Below are positions 54,032 to 63,867 of a DNA stretch of 64,000 bases, one piece after another. A model generated the notes under the pieces. The model saw only the letters and a program-made list of their open reading frames with translations, did not search any database and had not been told where the DNA came from. Numbering within the stretch: the first letter of the stretch is position 1; every line of letters begins with the position of its first letter. The stretch covers positions 1 to 64,000 of the forward strand of contig JAKAXU010000015.1 in the NCBI GenBank assembly GCA_021816455.1, read 5' to 3'. Source of the stretch: Acidobacteriota bacterium. GTDB taxonomy: Bacteria > Acidobacteriota > Terriglobia > Terriglobales > Acidobacteriaceae. Made by a program: the position numbers and the translations under genes.

Positions 54032-55786
54032 CTATTGATCCTGCGGTGTCTCAATCAGGGGATTCTGATCCGGGCGCCGGATCATCTCATGCAGCGCGCT
54101 CCCGGCTGGGATCATCGGATAGACTGAATCCTCCTGCTCCACCAGGAAATTGATCAGAAATGCGCCATCGTGTTCCCGAGCGCGTTGCACCGTTTGCTCC
54201 AGTTCGGCACGCGTGCGAACGGCAGCGCCGGCGATTCCGTGCGCGTCTGCAAGCTTCACAAAATCTGGACTCACCAGTGGCGTCGATTCATAGTTACGTT
54301 CGTAGAAGAACTCCTGCCACTGGCGCACCATGCCCAGATATCCATTGTTGATGATCGCAATATTTATCTTCAGCTTTTCCTGTTTTATGGTTGCCAGCTC
54401 TGCCGCCGTCATCTGGAATCCACCATCTCCTGCGATGACCCAGACTTCCTGATCCGGGCGCGCGACCTTTGCGCCAATACCGGCGGGTAGCGCAAAACCC
54501 ATCGTCCCCAGTCCACCGGAGGTGATGAGCGTGCGCGGATGGTCATGGTGGTAATACTGAGCCTCCCACATCTGGTGCTGCCCCACATCGGTTGCCACGA
54601 TTGCGCGACCCTCCGTGATGCGCCACAGATCGTGCATCACATGCGCGGCATAGAGATGTCCGGAGTCGGGAAGATTCCGAATATCGCGCACGGCCGCCGT
54701 GCCTTTGCTTTCTTCAATTGAGCGGAGCCAGGCGGAGCCGTCACGCCCGGGCAGCAGTGGCAGCAGTTGCTCCAGCACATCGCGAAGATCCCCCACGAGG
54801 GCGATATCGACCGGAATATTTTTGTTGATTTCTGCCGGATCGATCTCGATGTGAATCTTCTTCGCCTTTGGAGCATAGGTTGCGGGAGTCCCAATCACGC
54901 GATCATCAAAGCGCATGCCGCAGGCGATCAACAGATCGGCCTCCTGAATCGCATGGTTCACCCAAGACTCGCCATGCATCCCCATCATCCCCATGTTCAG
55001 TGGATGCGATGCGGGAAACGTACCCAGTCCAAGCAGCGTCATACCGACAGGAATCTGCATGCGCTCTGCAAGACTGCGCACCTGCTCGCCTGCACGCGCC
55101 TGCAGAATCCCGTGCCCTGCCAGGAGGACAGGACGTTGCGCACTGCGGATCAACTCTGCTGCTTCATGCAGCCTTTGATTGGTGCAATGCAGCATCGGAT
55201 GGGGCGTATATGCGCGTGGCTGCGCCGCCGCGAAGTCGAAGATTGCTGAAGCCTGCTGCGCGTCTTTGGTAATATCCACCAGCACTGGTCCGGGGCGGCC
55301 GGATTGGGCAATCTGAAACGCAGCGCGAATTGCGGGCGCAATCTCCTCTGCGCGACTCACCAGGAAGTTATGCTTTGTCACGGGCAGCGTGATGCCGGTA
55401 ATGTCGATCTCCTGGAAGGCGTCCGTGCCAAGCACTTTGCCTGAAACCTGCCCGGTGATGCAGACCATCGGGATCGAATCCATCATCGCTGTGGCAATGC
55501 CCGTTACCAGATTTGTGGCGCCAGGGCCGGAGGTTGCAATCGCCACGCCGACTTTACCTGAAGCCCGCGCGTAGCCATCTGCCATGTGCGCAGCACCTTG
55601 TTCGTGTCGCACCAGAATATGACGGATGGGGAACTTTCGCAGCGCATCGTAGGCGGGCAAAATCGCGCCGCCGGGATAGCCAAAGACCTCAGTGACGCCC
55701 TCACCCAACAGTGTTGCCCACAGGATTTCTGCGCCGGTGAGGCGTGCAGGATTGACTGCATGAAATTCGGATTCGTCTTGTGTCAT
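54032..55786 (-). CDS. ilvB: Acetolactate synthase large (catalytic) subunit
   Basis: 584 residues, a thiamine diphosphate enzyme. The N-terminal domain has FGYPGGAILPAYDAL and the catalytic glutamate region RHEQGAAHMADGYARASGKVG; SGPGATNLVTGIATAMMDSIP and QEIDITGIT follow; the C-terminal ThDP motif GDGGFQMTAAELATIKQEKL and NNGYLGMVRQWQ are present. Joins two pyruvates into acetolactate. Lies between ilvD and ilvH with short gaps. Confidence 0.95.
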   Translation of the reverse strand: MTQDESEFHAVNPARLTGAEILWATLLGEGVTEVFGYPGGAILPAYDALRKFPIRHILVRHEQGAAHMADGYARASGKVGVAIATSGPGATNLVTGIATAMMDSIPMVCITGQVSGKVLGTDAFQEIDITGITLPVTKHNFLVSRAEEIAPAIRAAFQIAQSGRPGPVLVDITKDAQQASAIFDFAAAQPRAYTPHPMLHCTNQRLHEAAELIRSAQRPVLLAGHGILQARAGEQVRSLAERMQIPVGMTLLGLGTFPASHPLNMGMMGMHGESWVNHAIQEADLLIACGMRFDDRVIGTPATYAPKAKKIHIEIDPAEINKNIPVDIALVGDLRDVLEQLLPLLPGRDGSAWLRSIEESKGTAAVRDIRNLPDSGHLYAAHVMHDLWRITEGRAIVATDVGQHQMWEAQYYHHDHPRTLITSGGLGTMGFALPAGIGAKVARPDQEVWVIAGDGGFQMTAAELATIKQEKLKINIAIINNGYLGMVRQWQEFFYERNYESTPLVSPDFVKLADAHGIAGAAVRTRAELEQTVQRAREHDGAFLINFLVEQEDSVYPMIPAGSALHEMIRRPDQNPLIETPQDQ

Positions 55787-55829
55787 TGCTTTTCTCCCTC
55801 CGGTTTCTGTTCGCGACCGTCAACAATGA

Positions 55830-57506
55830 TCAAAGCGTGGTCGCGCCTTCAGAAGCGGACCGTACGCGCTCGACGTACTTGGCAAAGACTCCTGTTGGCC
55901 AGCGCGCAGGCCGTGGTTGCCACTCCGCGCGCCGCCGTGCCAGTTCATCTTCGGCGACTTCCAGAGTCAGCGTCCGCTTCGGAATATTAAAGTGAATGAT
56001 GTCGCCTTCGCGCACCAGCGCAATCGGCCCACCCACCTGCGCTTCCGGCGCAACGTGTCCGGCCGTGAAGCCGCGCGTGGCTCCGGAAAAGCGTCCGTCG
56101 GTAAGCAGCGCTACGGTGGCCGAGAGTTCGGCATTGGAACTGATGGCCGCGGTGACTTGCAGCATCTCTCTCATGCCGGGTCCGCCCTTGGGGCCTTCGT
56201 AGCGAATCACCAATACGTCGCCTGGATTGATCTTCTGCGCCTGCACGGCGAGGAAGCATTCATCTTCCGACTCGAAGACGCGAGCCGGGCCACGATGCTC
56301 CACCCGGTTGGCCGCAGCGACTTTCATCACGGAGCCTTCGGGGGCCAGATTACCTTTCAGAATCACGAGCCCGCCATGCGCTTTGATGGGGTCTGCAAAG
56401 GTCTTGATGACGGGCTGGCCGGGAGTCTCGATGGCCTCCGCAGCTTCTTCTGCAAGGGTCTTGCCGCTGATAGTGATTGCGGAGCCGTCGGCGAGGTTGG
56501 CCGCAATCAGACGCTGCGCCAGCAGGCGCGAACCTCCTGCAGCCTGGTAATCCTTGGCGACGTATTTTCCGGCCGGCGTTAGATCGCAGATGAAGGGAGT
56601 GCGATCACTGATGCGATCGAAGTCGTCAATCGAAAGTTCAATGCCCATCTCGCGCGCAATGGCAAGAAAATGGAGCACAGCATTTGTGGAACCGCCGGAG
56701 GCAGCGACGGCAGCGATAGCATTTTCAATCGAGGCGCGAGTGATGATGTCGGAGGGACGACGATTGGCGCGCACTGCATCCATGAGCATGCGGCCAGCGG
56801 TGCGGGTTGCCTCGTGCTTGTCGACTGCGGTTGCGGGAACTCCTGAAAGCTGAATCGGGCTGATGCCGAGAATCTCGGCTCCCATCGCCATCGTGTTGGC
56901 CGTGAACTGTCCACCGCAGGCTCCTGCTCCAGGGCAGGCTGCGGCCTCCAGAGCTTCTAGTCCAGCGTCGTCGAGAACGCCGCGGGCATGAGCACCGATG
57001 CCTTCAAAGACATTTTGGATGGTGATGTCTACGCCATTGAGTTTGCCGGGCGCGATTGAGCCGCCGTAGAGCATCATGCCGGGAATATTCAGTCGGCACA
57101 GAGCCATGATGATGCCTGGCATGTTCTTGTCGCATCCGCCTATGCCGACCGCTCCATCGAAGAGATTCCCGCGCGCCACCAGTTCAATCGAGTCTGCAAT
57201 CACTTCGCGACTCACTAAGGATGCTTTCATGCCCTGCGTGCCCATGGTGATGCCGTCAGAGATGGTGATTGTGTTGAACTCCATGGGCGTGCCACCGGCT
57301 TCGCGAATGCCTTGTTTCAGGGCTTCAGCAATCTCCCGCAGATGCATGTTGCAGGTGCCGATCTCCGTCCAGGTATTCGCAATACCAATGATCGGCTTGT
57401 GCAGGTCCTCTTTGCTGAAGCCTACACCGCGCAGATAACTTCGCGCCGCCGCGCGGCTCGGTCCTTCGGTCAACGGGATGCTGTGGCGCTTTCCTTCTAC
57501 AGTCAT
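55830..57506 (-). CDS. ilvD: Dihydroxy-acid dehydratase
   Basis: 558 residues with the iron-sulfur and substrate motifs GGCDKNMPG, CPGAGACGGQFTANTMA and GPKGGPGMREML. It dehydrates 2,3-dihydroxy-isovalerate to 2-keto-isovalerate in the valine/leucine pathway. Between leuD and ilvB; gaps of 60 and 43 bases. Length is standard. Confidence 0.96.
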   Translation of the reverse strand: MTVEGKRHSIPLTEGPSRAAARSYLRGVGFSKEDLHKPIIGIANTWTEIGTCNMHLREIAEALKQGIREAGGTPMEFNTITISDGITMGTQGMKASLVSREVIADSIELVARGNLFDGAVGIGGCDKNMPGIIMALCRLNIPGMMLYGGSIAPGKLNGVDITIQNVFEGIGAHARGVLDDAGLEALEAAACPGAGACGGQFTANTMAMGAEILGISPIQLSGVPATAVDKHEATRTAGRMLMDAVRANRRPSDIITRASIENAIAAVAASGGSTNAVLHFLAIAREMGIELSIDDFDRISDRTPFICDLTPAGKYVAKDYQAAGGSRLLAQRLIAANLADGSAITISGKTLAEEAAEAIETPGQPVIKTFADPIKAHGGLVILKGNLAPEGSVMKVAAANRVEHRGPARVFESEDECFLAVQAQKINPGDVLVIRYEGPKGGPGMREMLQVTAAISSNAELSATVALLTDGRFSGATRGFTAGHVAPEAQVGGPIALVREGDIIHFNIPKRTLTLEVAEDELARRRAEWQPRPARWPTGVFAKYVERVRSASEGATTL

Positions 57507-57566
57507 AGTGTCCTTTGATCTTTGAATGATTGGTTCGGCAGTGATTCGTTGTTGTCTCTCCTGCGT

Positions 57567-58184
57567 TCAGCTTGCGCGTGGACGCAGCCATCCGGCATGG
57601 TCATGTATTGCCTCAAATGCATCCAACGCCTGTGAGTGGCGCAGCGTCAGCCCAATATCGTCCAGACCTTCCATCAGGCAGTATCTGCGGAATGGATCGA
57701 TCTCAAACTGCGCGGAAAAACCCTGTGCATCGGTCACCGTCTGCTCCGCCAGCGATACCCTGAGAAGGTAATCCGGAAGCTCTGACGCGCGATGCATCAG
57801 CAGCTTCACTTGGTCCTCCGCCATCCGCACCAGCACAATTCCGTTCTTGCCGGCGTTGGAAAAGAAGATATCGGCAAATGTCGGCGCGATGACCACGCGA
57901 AAACCATAGTCGGACAGCGCCCACGCTGCGTGCTCGCGGCTGGAGCCGCAGCCGAAGTTCTTACCCGCAAGCAGAATCTGCGCTCCAGCGTAACGAGCAT
58001 CATTCAGCACGAAACCAGGGTCAGGATCACCGGATGCACTCCGTCGCCAGTCATAGAAGAGAAATTCACCATAGCCAGAACGTTCGATTCGCTTGAGAAA
58101 CTGCTTGGGAATAATCTGATCTGTATCCACATTCACGCGGTCCAGCGGCACCGCACGCGATGTAATGGTTTGAAAGGGCTGCAT
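57567..58184 (-). CDS. leuD: 3-isopropylmalate dehydratase small subunit
   Basis: 205 residues from the ATG at 58184 (MQPFQTITSRAVPLDRVNVDTDQIIP). GKNFGCGSSREHAAWAL is the conserved swivel-domain motif. It forms the aconitase-like heterodimer with LeuC. It starts one base after the leuC stop, giving coupled synthesis. The longer open frame to 58247 is inside leuC. Confidence 0.95.
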   Translation of the reverse strand: MQPFQTITSRAVPLDRVNVDTDQIIPKQFLKRIERSGYGEFLFYDWRRSASGDPDPGFVLNDARYAGAQILLAGKNFGCGSSREHAAWALSDYGFRVVIAPTFADIFFSNAGKNGIVLVRMAEDQVKLLMHRASELPDYLLRVSLAEQTVTDAQGFSAQFEIDPFRRYCLMEGLDDIGLTLRHSQALDAFEAIHDHAGWLRPRAS

Positions 58185-58185
58185 C

Positions 58186-59625
58186 TCAGCGAACCTCCGA
58201 GGTCTGATTTTTCTTCCACTCGCGCACGTCCACAAAATGTCCGGCAATCGCCGCGGCAGCGGCCATCTCCGGACTCACCAGATGTGTGCGTCCGCCGCGT
58301 CCCTGGCGGCCTTCAAAATTCCGATTGCTTGTCGAAGCGCATCGCTCGCCCGGTGACAGAATGTCCGGATTCATTCCCAGACACATCGAGCATCCAGGTT
58401 CGCGCCACTCGAATCCAGCGGCACGGAAGATCGCATCCAATCCTTCACGTTCGGCCTGCTCCTTCACGGCCTGTGAGCCGGGAACCACCATCGCGCGCAC
58501 TTGCGTGCTCACCTTGTGTCCTTCGGCAATTCCTGCCGCCGCGCGCAGATCCTCAATGCGCGAGTTGGTGCAGGAGCCGATGAAGACCCGATCTACGGCC
58601 ACATCCTCTAGGCGTGTTCCCGCCTTCAGGTCCATATACTCCAGTGCGCGGGCGAATGCCTTGCGCTCGTTATCGTCTGTGGCTTTTTCAGGATCGGGTA
58701 CAACGTCTGTGATGGGCGCAACCATCCCTGGGCTGGTTCCCCAACTCACGTATGGAACCAGTGTTGCAGCATCGATCACCAGTTCGCGATCAAACTTCGC
58801 TCCAGGGTCGCTTGGCAGTCTGCGCCATGCGGTAACCGCTTCGTCCCAAGCTTCGCCATGGGGCACAAATCGTCGTCCCTTCAGATACGCAAAGGTAGTT
58901 TCGTCGGGCGCAATCATCCCTGCCCGCGCGCCTGCTTCAATGCTCATGTTGCAGATCGTCATGCGGCCTTCCATCGAAAGCCCACGGATCGCCGAACCGG
59001 CGTACTCGACCACACAGCCAGTCGCGCCATCGGTCCCTATTCTGCCGATGATCGCGAGCACAATATCCTTCGCCGTCACGCCCTGTGGCAGCTCACCCTC
59101 CACAGCAATGCGAAAAGTCTTCGGCTTGCCTTGCGGCAGCGTCTGCGTCGCCAGTACATGCTCCACTTCGCTGGTCCCGATCCCGAATGCGAGTGCGCCA
59201 AATGCTCCGTGCGTCGAGGTGTGCGAGTCTCCACAGACGATCGTCATGCCTGGCTTGGTCAGACCCATCTCCGGTCCAATCACATGCACAATCCCCTGCT
59301 CGCGGCTCCCGATGTCATAGAGTTCCACACCGAAATCCGCACAGTTTTTCCGCAGTGTTGCAATCTGTGTTGCCGCAATCTGGTCCACGATATTGAATCG
59401 TTCCGCCAGAGTTGTCGGCACGTTGTGGTCCACCGTCGCCACGCAGCGATCCGGCCTGCGCACCTTGCGTCCCGCCAGCCTCAGCCCTTCAAAGGCCTGC
59501 GGTGAAGTCACCTCGTGTAGCAAGTGCAGGTCAATATAGAGAATCGTTGGCTCTCCCTGAGGCTCGACAACTACATGCTGCTCCCAGACTTTCTCAAATA
59601 ATGTCTTCGGTGCGTTGTTCATCAC
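58186..59625 (-). CDS. leuC: 3-isopropylmalate dehydratase large subunit
   Basis: 479 residues; [19 protein letters not shown] start. The cluster cysteines are in [11 protein letters not shown] and [10 protein letters not shown], with [31 protein letters not shown], and [12 protein letters not shown] before it. Isomerises 2-isopropylmalate to 3-isopropylmalate. Length is normal for the bacterial type. Next to leuD and leuB. Confidence 0.96.
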   Translation of the reverse strand: MMNNAPKTLFEKVWEQHVVVEPQGEPTILYIDLHLLHEVTSPQAFEGLRLAGRKVRRPDRCVATVDHNVPTTLAERFNIVDQIAATQIATLRKNCADFGVELYDIGSREQGIVHVIGPEMGLTKPGMTIVCGDSHTSTHGAFGALAFGIGTSEVEHVLATQTLPQGKPKTFRIAVEGELPQGVTAKDIVLAIIGRIGTDGATGCVVEYAGSAIRGLSMEGRMTICNMSIEAGARAGMIAPDETTFAYLKGRRFVPHGEAWDEAVTAWRRLPSDPGAKFDRELVIDAATLVPYVSWGTSPGMVAPITDVVPDPEKATDDNERKAFARALEYMDLKAGTRLEDVAVDRVFIGSCTNSRIEDLRAAAGIAEGHKVSTQVRAMVVPGSQAVKEQAEREGLDAIFRAAGFEWREPGCSMCLGMNPDILSPGERCASTSNRNFEGRQGRGGRTHLVSPEMAAAAAIAGHFVDVREWKKNQTSEVR

Positions 59626-59656
59626 TTCTCCTTATTTCAGCGCGCAATTGTGCAGA

Positions 59657-60733
59657 CTACAGACCCAGTACTTCGCGCACTTTGGCGCCCATCTCCGCAG
59701 TTGTCAGCACCCGGAATCCGGACGCAGCGCCACGCGCCAGATCCGGCGTGCGGAAGCCCATTTCAAGCACTTTCCGGACGGCCGTTTCTACCGAGGCGGC
59801 TTCCGATTCCATGCCCGCCGAATGACGCAGTACCAGCGCTCCGGTCAGGATCGCTCCCAGCGGATTGGCCAGTCCCTTGCCCGCAATATCCGGAGCAGAG
59901 CCATGTACAGGTTCGTAAAGATTCACTTTGCCGCCAATCGTCGCCGATGGCAGCATACCCAGCGATCCGGTAATCACCGCAGACTCATCGCTCAGTATGT
60001 CTCCGAAGAGGTTTTCCGTCAGCACCACGTCGTAATTCCGCGGCTGATTCATCAGGTGCATCGCCATTGCATCTACGTACTGGTGCTCGAGCGTAACATC
60101 CGGGAATTCGGCCGCCACTTCCTGCACAGTCGCCCGCCACAGTTGCGAAACTTCCAGCACGTTTGCCTTGTCCACCGAAGTCAGCTTGCGCCTGCGCTTT
60201 TGCGCCAGTTGAAATGCGATCCGAGCCACGCGCTGGACCTCTCCGCGCGAATACCGCATCGTGTTCCAGGCTTCTCCGGTTGAGCGATTCCACTCGCGTG
60301 GAGTGCCGAAGTAGAGTCCGCCAAGCAGCTCGCGCACAAAGAGAATGTCTGCGCCGTCAATTACCTCCGTACGCAGAGGACTGTTCACCGCAAGCTCAGG
60401 AAACGCGAAGGCCGGGCGAAGATTGGCAAAGCCGCCCAGTTCTGCGCGAATTGCCAGCAATCCAGCCTCTGGCCTCTTGTCCGGAGGAAGCGCGTTGAAT
60501 TCGTTGCCGCCTACCGCACCCAGCAGCACAGCGTCCGACGCCAGTGCCGCGGCCAGTGTGTCCTGCGGCAGCGGCGTTTTATCGTTCACAATTGCTACGC
60601 CGCCAATGCGCTTTTCCGTGACCACAATCTGTTGATCCGCTCGCGCAAAGACTCCCTGCAAAACCGCGACGGCTTCCCGTGTCACCTCCGGGCCAATCCC
60701 GTCGCCCGCAGTAACCAAAAGACGAAATGCCAT
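59657..60733 (-). CDS. leuB: 3-isopropylmalate dehydrogenase
   Basis: 358 residues. Substrate/cofactor residues in LLGAVGGNEF, FVRELLGGLYFGTPRE, the LTENLFGDILSDE segment and EPVHGSAPDIAGKGLANP. Oxidatively decarboxylates 3-isopropylmalate to 2-ketoisocaproate with NAD+. It follows leuA by 63 bases and precedes leuC by 31. Confidence 0.95.
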   Translation of the reverse strand: MAFRLLVTAGDGIGPEVTREAVAVLQGVFARADQQIVVTEKRIGGVAIVNDKTPLPQDTLAAALASDAVLLGAVGGNEFNALPPDKRPEAGLLAIRAELGGFANLRPAFAFPELAVNSPLRTEVIDGADILFVRELLGGLYFGTPREWNRSTGEAWNTMRYSRGEVQRVARIAFQLAQKRRRKLTSVDKANVLEVSQLWRATVQEVAAEFPDVTLEHQYVDAMAMHLMNQPRNYDVVLTENLFGDILSDESAVITGSLGMLPSATIGGKVNLYEPVHGSAPDIAGKGLANPLGAILTGALVLRHSAGMESEAASVETAVRKVLEMGFRTPDLARGAASGFRVLTTAEMGAKVREVLGL

Positions 60734-60796
60734 GTCTCCCCTTTGTTCGCCGCCACCTTTACCGTGATCGGCTTCTTTTCGTTGTGCGCTGCGGGA

Positions 60797-62014
60797 CTAA
60801 TCCACAGCCGCCAGATTGCCGGGCTTCTGATCGCGATGTTTTGCAGACAACAGCCCGATCAGATCCTGGTCATAGATGTTTTTCTTGCGATCTGCAAGCG
60901 CTACAAACCTGTGATAAATCTCCAGCAGTTCCTCGGCCGTCAAGGCATATCCCAGAGACTCCAACCGATGGCGCAGCGCTGCGCGTCCAGAGTGCTTGCC
61001 GAGCACCAGGTGCGTACTGTCCGCACCGACCGATTCGGGGGTCATAATCTCGTAGCAGAGCGGATTGGCGAGCATTCCGTGCTGATGGATTCCCGATTCG
61101 TGCGCAAACGCATTTGCCCCTACGATTGCCTTGTTTGGCGACGGCCCAAAGCTGATGATCTGCCGCAGCGTCTGGCTCACGGCATTCAGCTTCTTCATGT
61201 GAATGTCGGTGTGCAGGTGGTAGTAGTCCGCGCGCACAAAAAAGTTTGCTGCAATCTCTTCGAGTGCCGCGTTGCCTGCCCGTTCGCCAATGCCATTGAT
61301 CGTACACTCCACCTGTCGCGCGCCGGCGGCCACCGCAGCCAGCGAGTTTGCCACAGCCAGCCCCAGATCGTCATGACAATGGCTGGAAAGAATGACGCCC
61401 TGCGCATCGATGGCCGGAATTCGCTCCCGCACCTCGCGGAAGAGTTGCCCATATTCCTCCGGAGTCGTGTATCCGACGGTGTCTGGCATGTTGATGGTCG
61501 TTGCGCCTGCCTCCACTGCCACGCGCACCATCTCCACCAGAAAATTCCGGTCGGAGCGGGTCGCATCCTCCGGCGAAAACTCCACATCGTCGGCCAGCGT
61601 ACGTGCGTAACGCACAGCTTCACCTGTCTGTTGCAGTGCCTGCTCGCGGCCGATACGCAGCTTGTACTCCATGTGCAGGTCGCTCGAAGCGAGAAAGACA
61701 TGAATCCGTGCGCGATTGGCATGCTCCAACGATCGTGCAGCCGCATCAATATCTTCGCGACGCGCCCGAGCCAGCGACGCAATTCTCGGCCCGCGAACTG
61801 CGCGCGCAACAGAGGAGATAGCCGCAAAATCGCCCTCCGATGCGATCGCGAATCCAGCCTCGAGGATATCCACGCCAAGCTCTTCCAGCGCATGCGCCAT
61901 GACGAGCTTTTCTTCGGTGGTCATGCTGCAACCAGGCGATTGCTCGCCATCGCGCAACGTGGTGTCGAAAATCAATACCTGCGAACGCTTAGCTTCGGAC
62001 ATGGTTCCTGACAT
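60797..62014 (-). CDS. leuA: 2-isopropylmalate synthase, short form without the leucine-binding domain
   Basis: 405 residues from the ATG at 62014 (MSGTMSEAKRSQVLIFDTTLRDGEQSPG); an ATG at 62002 is also possible. The TIM-barrel catalytic domain is complete: FDTTLRDGEQSPGCSM, LSSHCHDDLGLAVAN and TINGIGERAGNAALEE. The chain ends at KHRDQKPGNLAAVD, whereas full LeuA proteins are over 500 residues with a C-terminal allosteric domain. Condenses acetyl-CoA and 2-ketoisovalerate. First gene of the cluster and divergent from a LysR gene. It may be a natural short LeuA or a related re-type enzyme; homocitrate synthase is less likely because of the leu context. Confidence 0.88.
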   Translation of the reverse strand: MSGTMSEAKRSQVLIFDTTLRDGEQSPGCSMTTEEKLVMAHALEELGVDILEAGFAIASEGDFAAISSVARAVRGPRIASLARARREDIDAAARSLEHANRARIHVFLASSDLHMEYKLRIGREQALQQTGEAVRYARTLADDVEFSPEDATRSDRNFLVEMVRVAVEAGATTINMPDTVGYTTPEEYGQLFREVRERIPAIDAQGVILSSHCHDDLGLAVANSLAAVAAGARQVECTINGIGERAGNAALEEIAANFFVRADYYHLHTDIHMKKLNAVSQTLRQIISFGPSPNKAIVGANAFAHESGIHQHGMLANPLCYEIMTPESVGADSTHLVLGKHSGRAALRHRLESLGYALTAEELLEIYHRFVALADRKKNIYDQDLIGLLSAKHRDQKPGNLAAVD

Positions 62015-62042
62015 GGGTGCTTCCCTTTCCGGGCAACACCGG

Positions 62043-62079
62043 ACTATACCAGTCTCAGGCATTCCCTGCATATAATGCA
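62043..62079 (-). promoter_or_regulatory. Candidate LysR-type operator and leuA promoter
   Basis: TGCAT-ATA-ATGCA (62067-62079) is a perfect five-base inverted repeat matching T-N11-A. Reading toward leuA, 18 bases later there is TATAGT (ACTATA at 62043-62048) preceded by TGG (extended -10 pattern). The palindrome would then sit over the -35 region, as expected for LysR control of leuA. Confidence 0.5.
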
Positions 62080-62141
62080 AAGTTATTATTATTTGAGAAA
62101 CGATAAAATATACTTATGTAGCCGACGAAGGGATGAAGCGC

Positions 62142-63065
62142 ATGGAGCTGAGCCAGTTGGAGACATTTCTTGCCGTTGCAGAGGAGCACAGTTTTTCCCG
62201 CGCAGCCGTGCGCATGCATCGCACCCAGCCCGCGATCAGTCAGGTCATCCGCAAGCTCGAAGAAGAGACCGGCGAGCAGCTCTTCGACCGTTCGGCACGA
62301 GATGGCGCGCTCACCAGCGCAGGGGAACTCCTGCGGGAGTATGCTCTGCGCCTGCTCGCTCTTCGTCGCGAGGCAAACAGCGCGCTTGGCGAGTTGCGTT
62401 CGCTTGAGCGCGGACAACTCGTCCTCGCCGCAAACGAGTACACCTGCCTTTATCTTCTACCCGTCCTGGATGCATTTCGCCGCCTCCACCCGCGCGTGGA
62501 TGTGGCCGTACAGCGCTCACTCGCCAGCCGCATTCCCGAAGGACTCAACCTTCGCAACTTCGAGCTTGGTGTCGTGTCGTTTCGTCCGGACCTGGAACGC
62601 TTCCGGTCGATTGCCGTTTACTCGGATACCCTTGCGTTCGTTGTTCACCCTGAGCATCGTTTTGCCAGGCAGGCTCGTGTCTCCATTGCAGATCTCGGAG
62701 GCGAAAGTTTTGTGGCGCACAACGTCTCTTCACCGCTTCGGCGTCAGGTTGTTGAGACATTTGAGCGCCATCGCCGTCCACTGAACATTCATGTGGAGCT
62801 GCCGACCATCGACGCAATCAAACGCTTTGTCGCCATGGGAAACGGTGTTGCGCTTCTCCCGCGGCTCACGGTGCAGCGCGAACTGGAGACCGGAGAACTC
62901 ATCGCCGTTTCCGTGGACGAGCTGCATGTGCGCAGGCTTCTGAGGCTGACGCATCGTCGTGACGCTACGCTGTCTCACGCGGCAGTTGCCCTTTTGCGCG
63001 TCGTGCGTAGCTTCGCCCGTTCCGCAGGTGCGCCGTATGCCTTTCAGGTCGAGCGTGGCGGATAG
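62142..63065 (+). CDS. LysR family transcriptional regulator
   Basis: 307 residues from the ATG at 62142, chosen because GAAGGG lies nine bases upstream; the ATG at 62133 adds three residues. The N-terminal winged helix-turn-helix is clear: LETFLAVAEEHSFSRAAVRMHRTQPAISQVIRKLEEETG. The effector domain (about residues 90-300) is a periplasmic-binding-like fold. It is divergent from leuA with a T-N11-A palindrome between them, so it probably regulates the leu-ilv cluster; the inducer is unknown. Confidence 0.88.
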   Translation: MELSQLETFLAVAEEHSFSRAAVRMHRTQPAISQVIRKLEEETGEQLFDRSARDGALTSAGELLREYALRLLALRREANSALGELRSLERGQLVLAANEYTCLYLLPVLDAFRRLHPRVDVAVQRSLASRIPEGLNLRNFELGVVSFRPDLERFRSIAVYSDTLAFVVHPEHRFARQARVSIADLGGESFVAHNVSSPLRRQVVETFERHRRPLNIHVELPTIDAIKRFVAMGNGVALLPRLTVQRELETGELIAVSVDELHVRRLLRLTHRRDATLSHAAVALLRVVRSFARSAGAPYAFQVERGG

Positions 63066-63090
63066 ATATTGGAGTCCTACGTGCTCCCGG

Positions 63091-63831
63091 TCACCGGAAC
63101 GATGGCTTCCCCAGTAGTCCACTCACAAGGGCAAGGGACGCAATGGCAGCGGTCTCCGCGCGCAGAATCCGCGGCCCCAGGGAAGCCGCTGTCCAACCGG
63201 ATTCTGAAAATAACGCCACTTCCTCGCTGCTCCATCCGCCTTCCGGACCAGTCGCCAGGCTCAGCTTTTCTTGTCCCGGCTTCACATTCGCAATGCACCT
63301 GGTCAGCGTCATTATTTTTTCGTGTTCCGAGAGTACGATGCGTAGACGATCCGCAGATCGTCTTGTAGCCAGAGCTTCGCTCAAATGGCATGGCGCTGCA
63401 ATCTCCGGAACGCTGCTGCTGCGGCTTTGTTTGGCAGCTTCCAGCGCAATCCGTCTCCAGCGATCCACTCGTGCGGTGGCAGCCTGCGCCAGATGTTTTT
63501 CGGTCCTGCGCGCAATCACAGGAACAATTGTGCCTGCGCCAAGTTCCACGGCCTTTTCGATCGCCCACTCCATCCGGTCAAACTTGAAGATGGCCAGCAG
63601 AAGCTCTACCGGCAGCGAATCATCCCTCGCAACTTCCTGCTCCAGACGAAACCGGACGGAAGCTTCCGCGACGTGCTCGATCACTGCTTGAAAGACGCGC
63701 TCTCCCGCCACCACATCCGCGCGCATTCCCGGCTCAGCGCGCAACACGCGAATCAGGTGGTTTGCCTGATCGCCGCTCAGGGTTGCCGTCTCTTCGTCGA
63801 ATTCAGTTGCAATCCATCGTCGACGCGTCAT
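63091..63831 (-). CDS. rsmE: 16S rRNA (uracil(1498)-N3)-methyltransferase
   Basis: 246 residues. An N-terminal PUA-like domain begins MTRRRWIATEFDEETATLSGDQANHLIRVLR, and the SPOUT methyltransferase domain contains GPEGGWSSEEVALF and LGPRILRAETAAIAS, the knot that binds S-adenosylmethionine. It methylates U1498 of 16S rRNA. Convergent with the LysR gene; downstream on the same strand as the serine dehydratase gene. Confidence 0.92.
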   Translation of the reverse strand: MTRRRWIATEFDEETATLSGDQANHLIRVLRAEPGMRADVVAGERVFQAVIEHVAEASVRFRLEQEVARDDSLPVELLLAIFKFDRMEWAIEKAVELGAGTIVPVIARRTEKHLAQAATARVDRWRRIALEAAKQSRSSSVPEIAAPCHLSEALATRRSADRLRIVLSEHEKIMTLTRCIANVKPGQEKLSLATGPEGGWSSEEVALFSESGWTAASLGPRILRAETAAIASLALVSGLLGKPSFR

Positions 63832-63867
63832 CGTTTCCAGTTTATCTTTTGGGATTCGCAGCCCGCG

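Noticed and set aside
62015-62141. Leucine leader peptide or T-box before leuA
   Set aside because: The space between the divergent leuA and lysR starts is under 130 bases and has no leucine-codon run or T-box-like hairpins.
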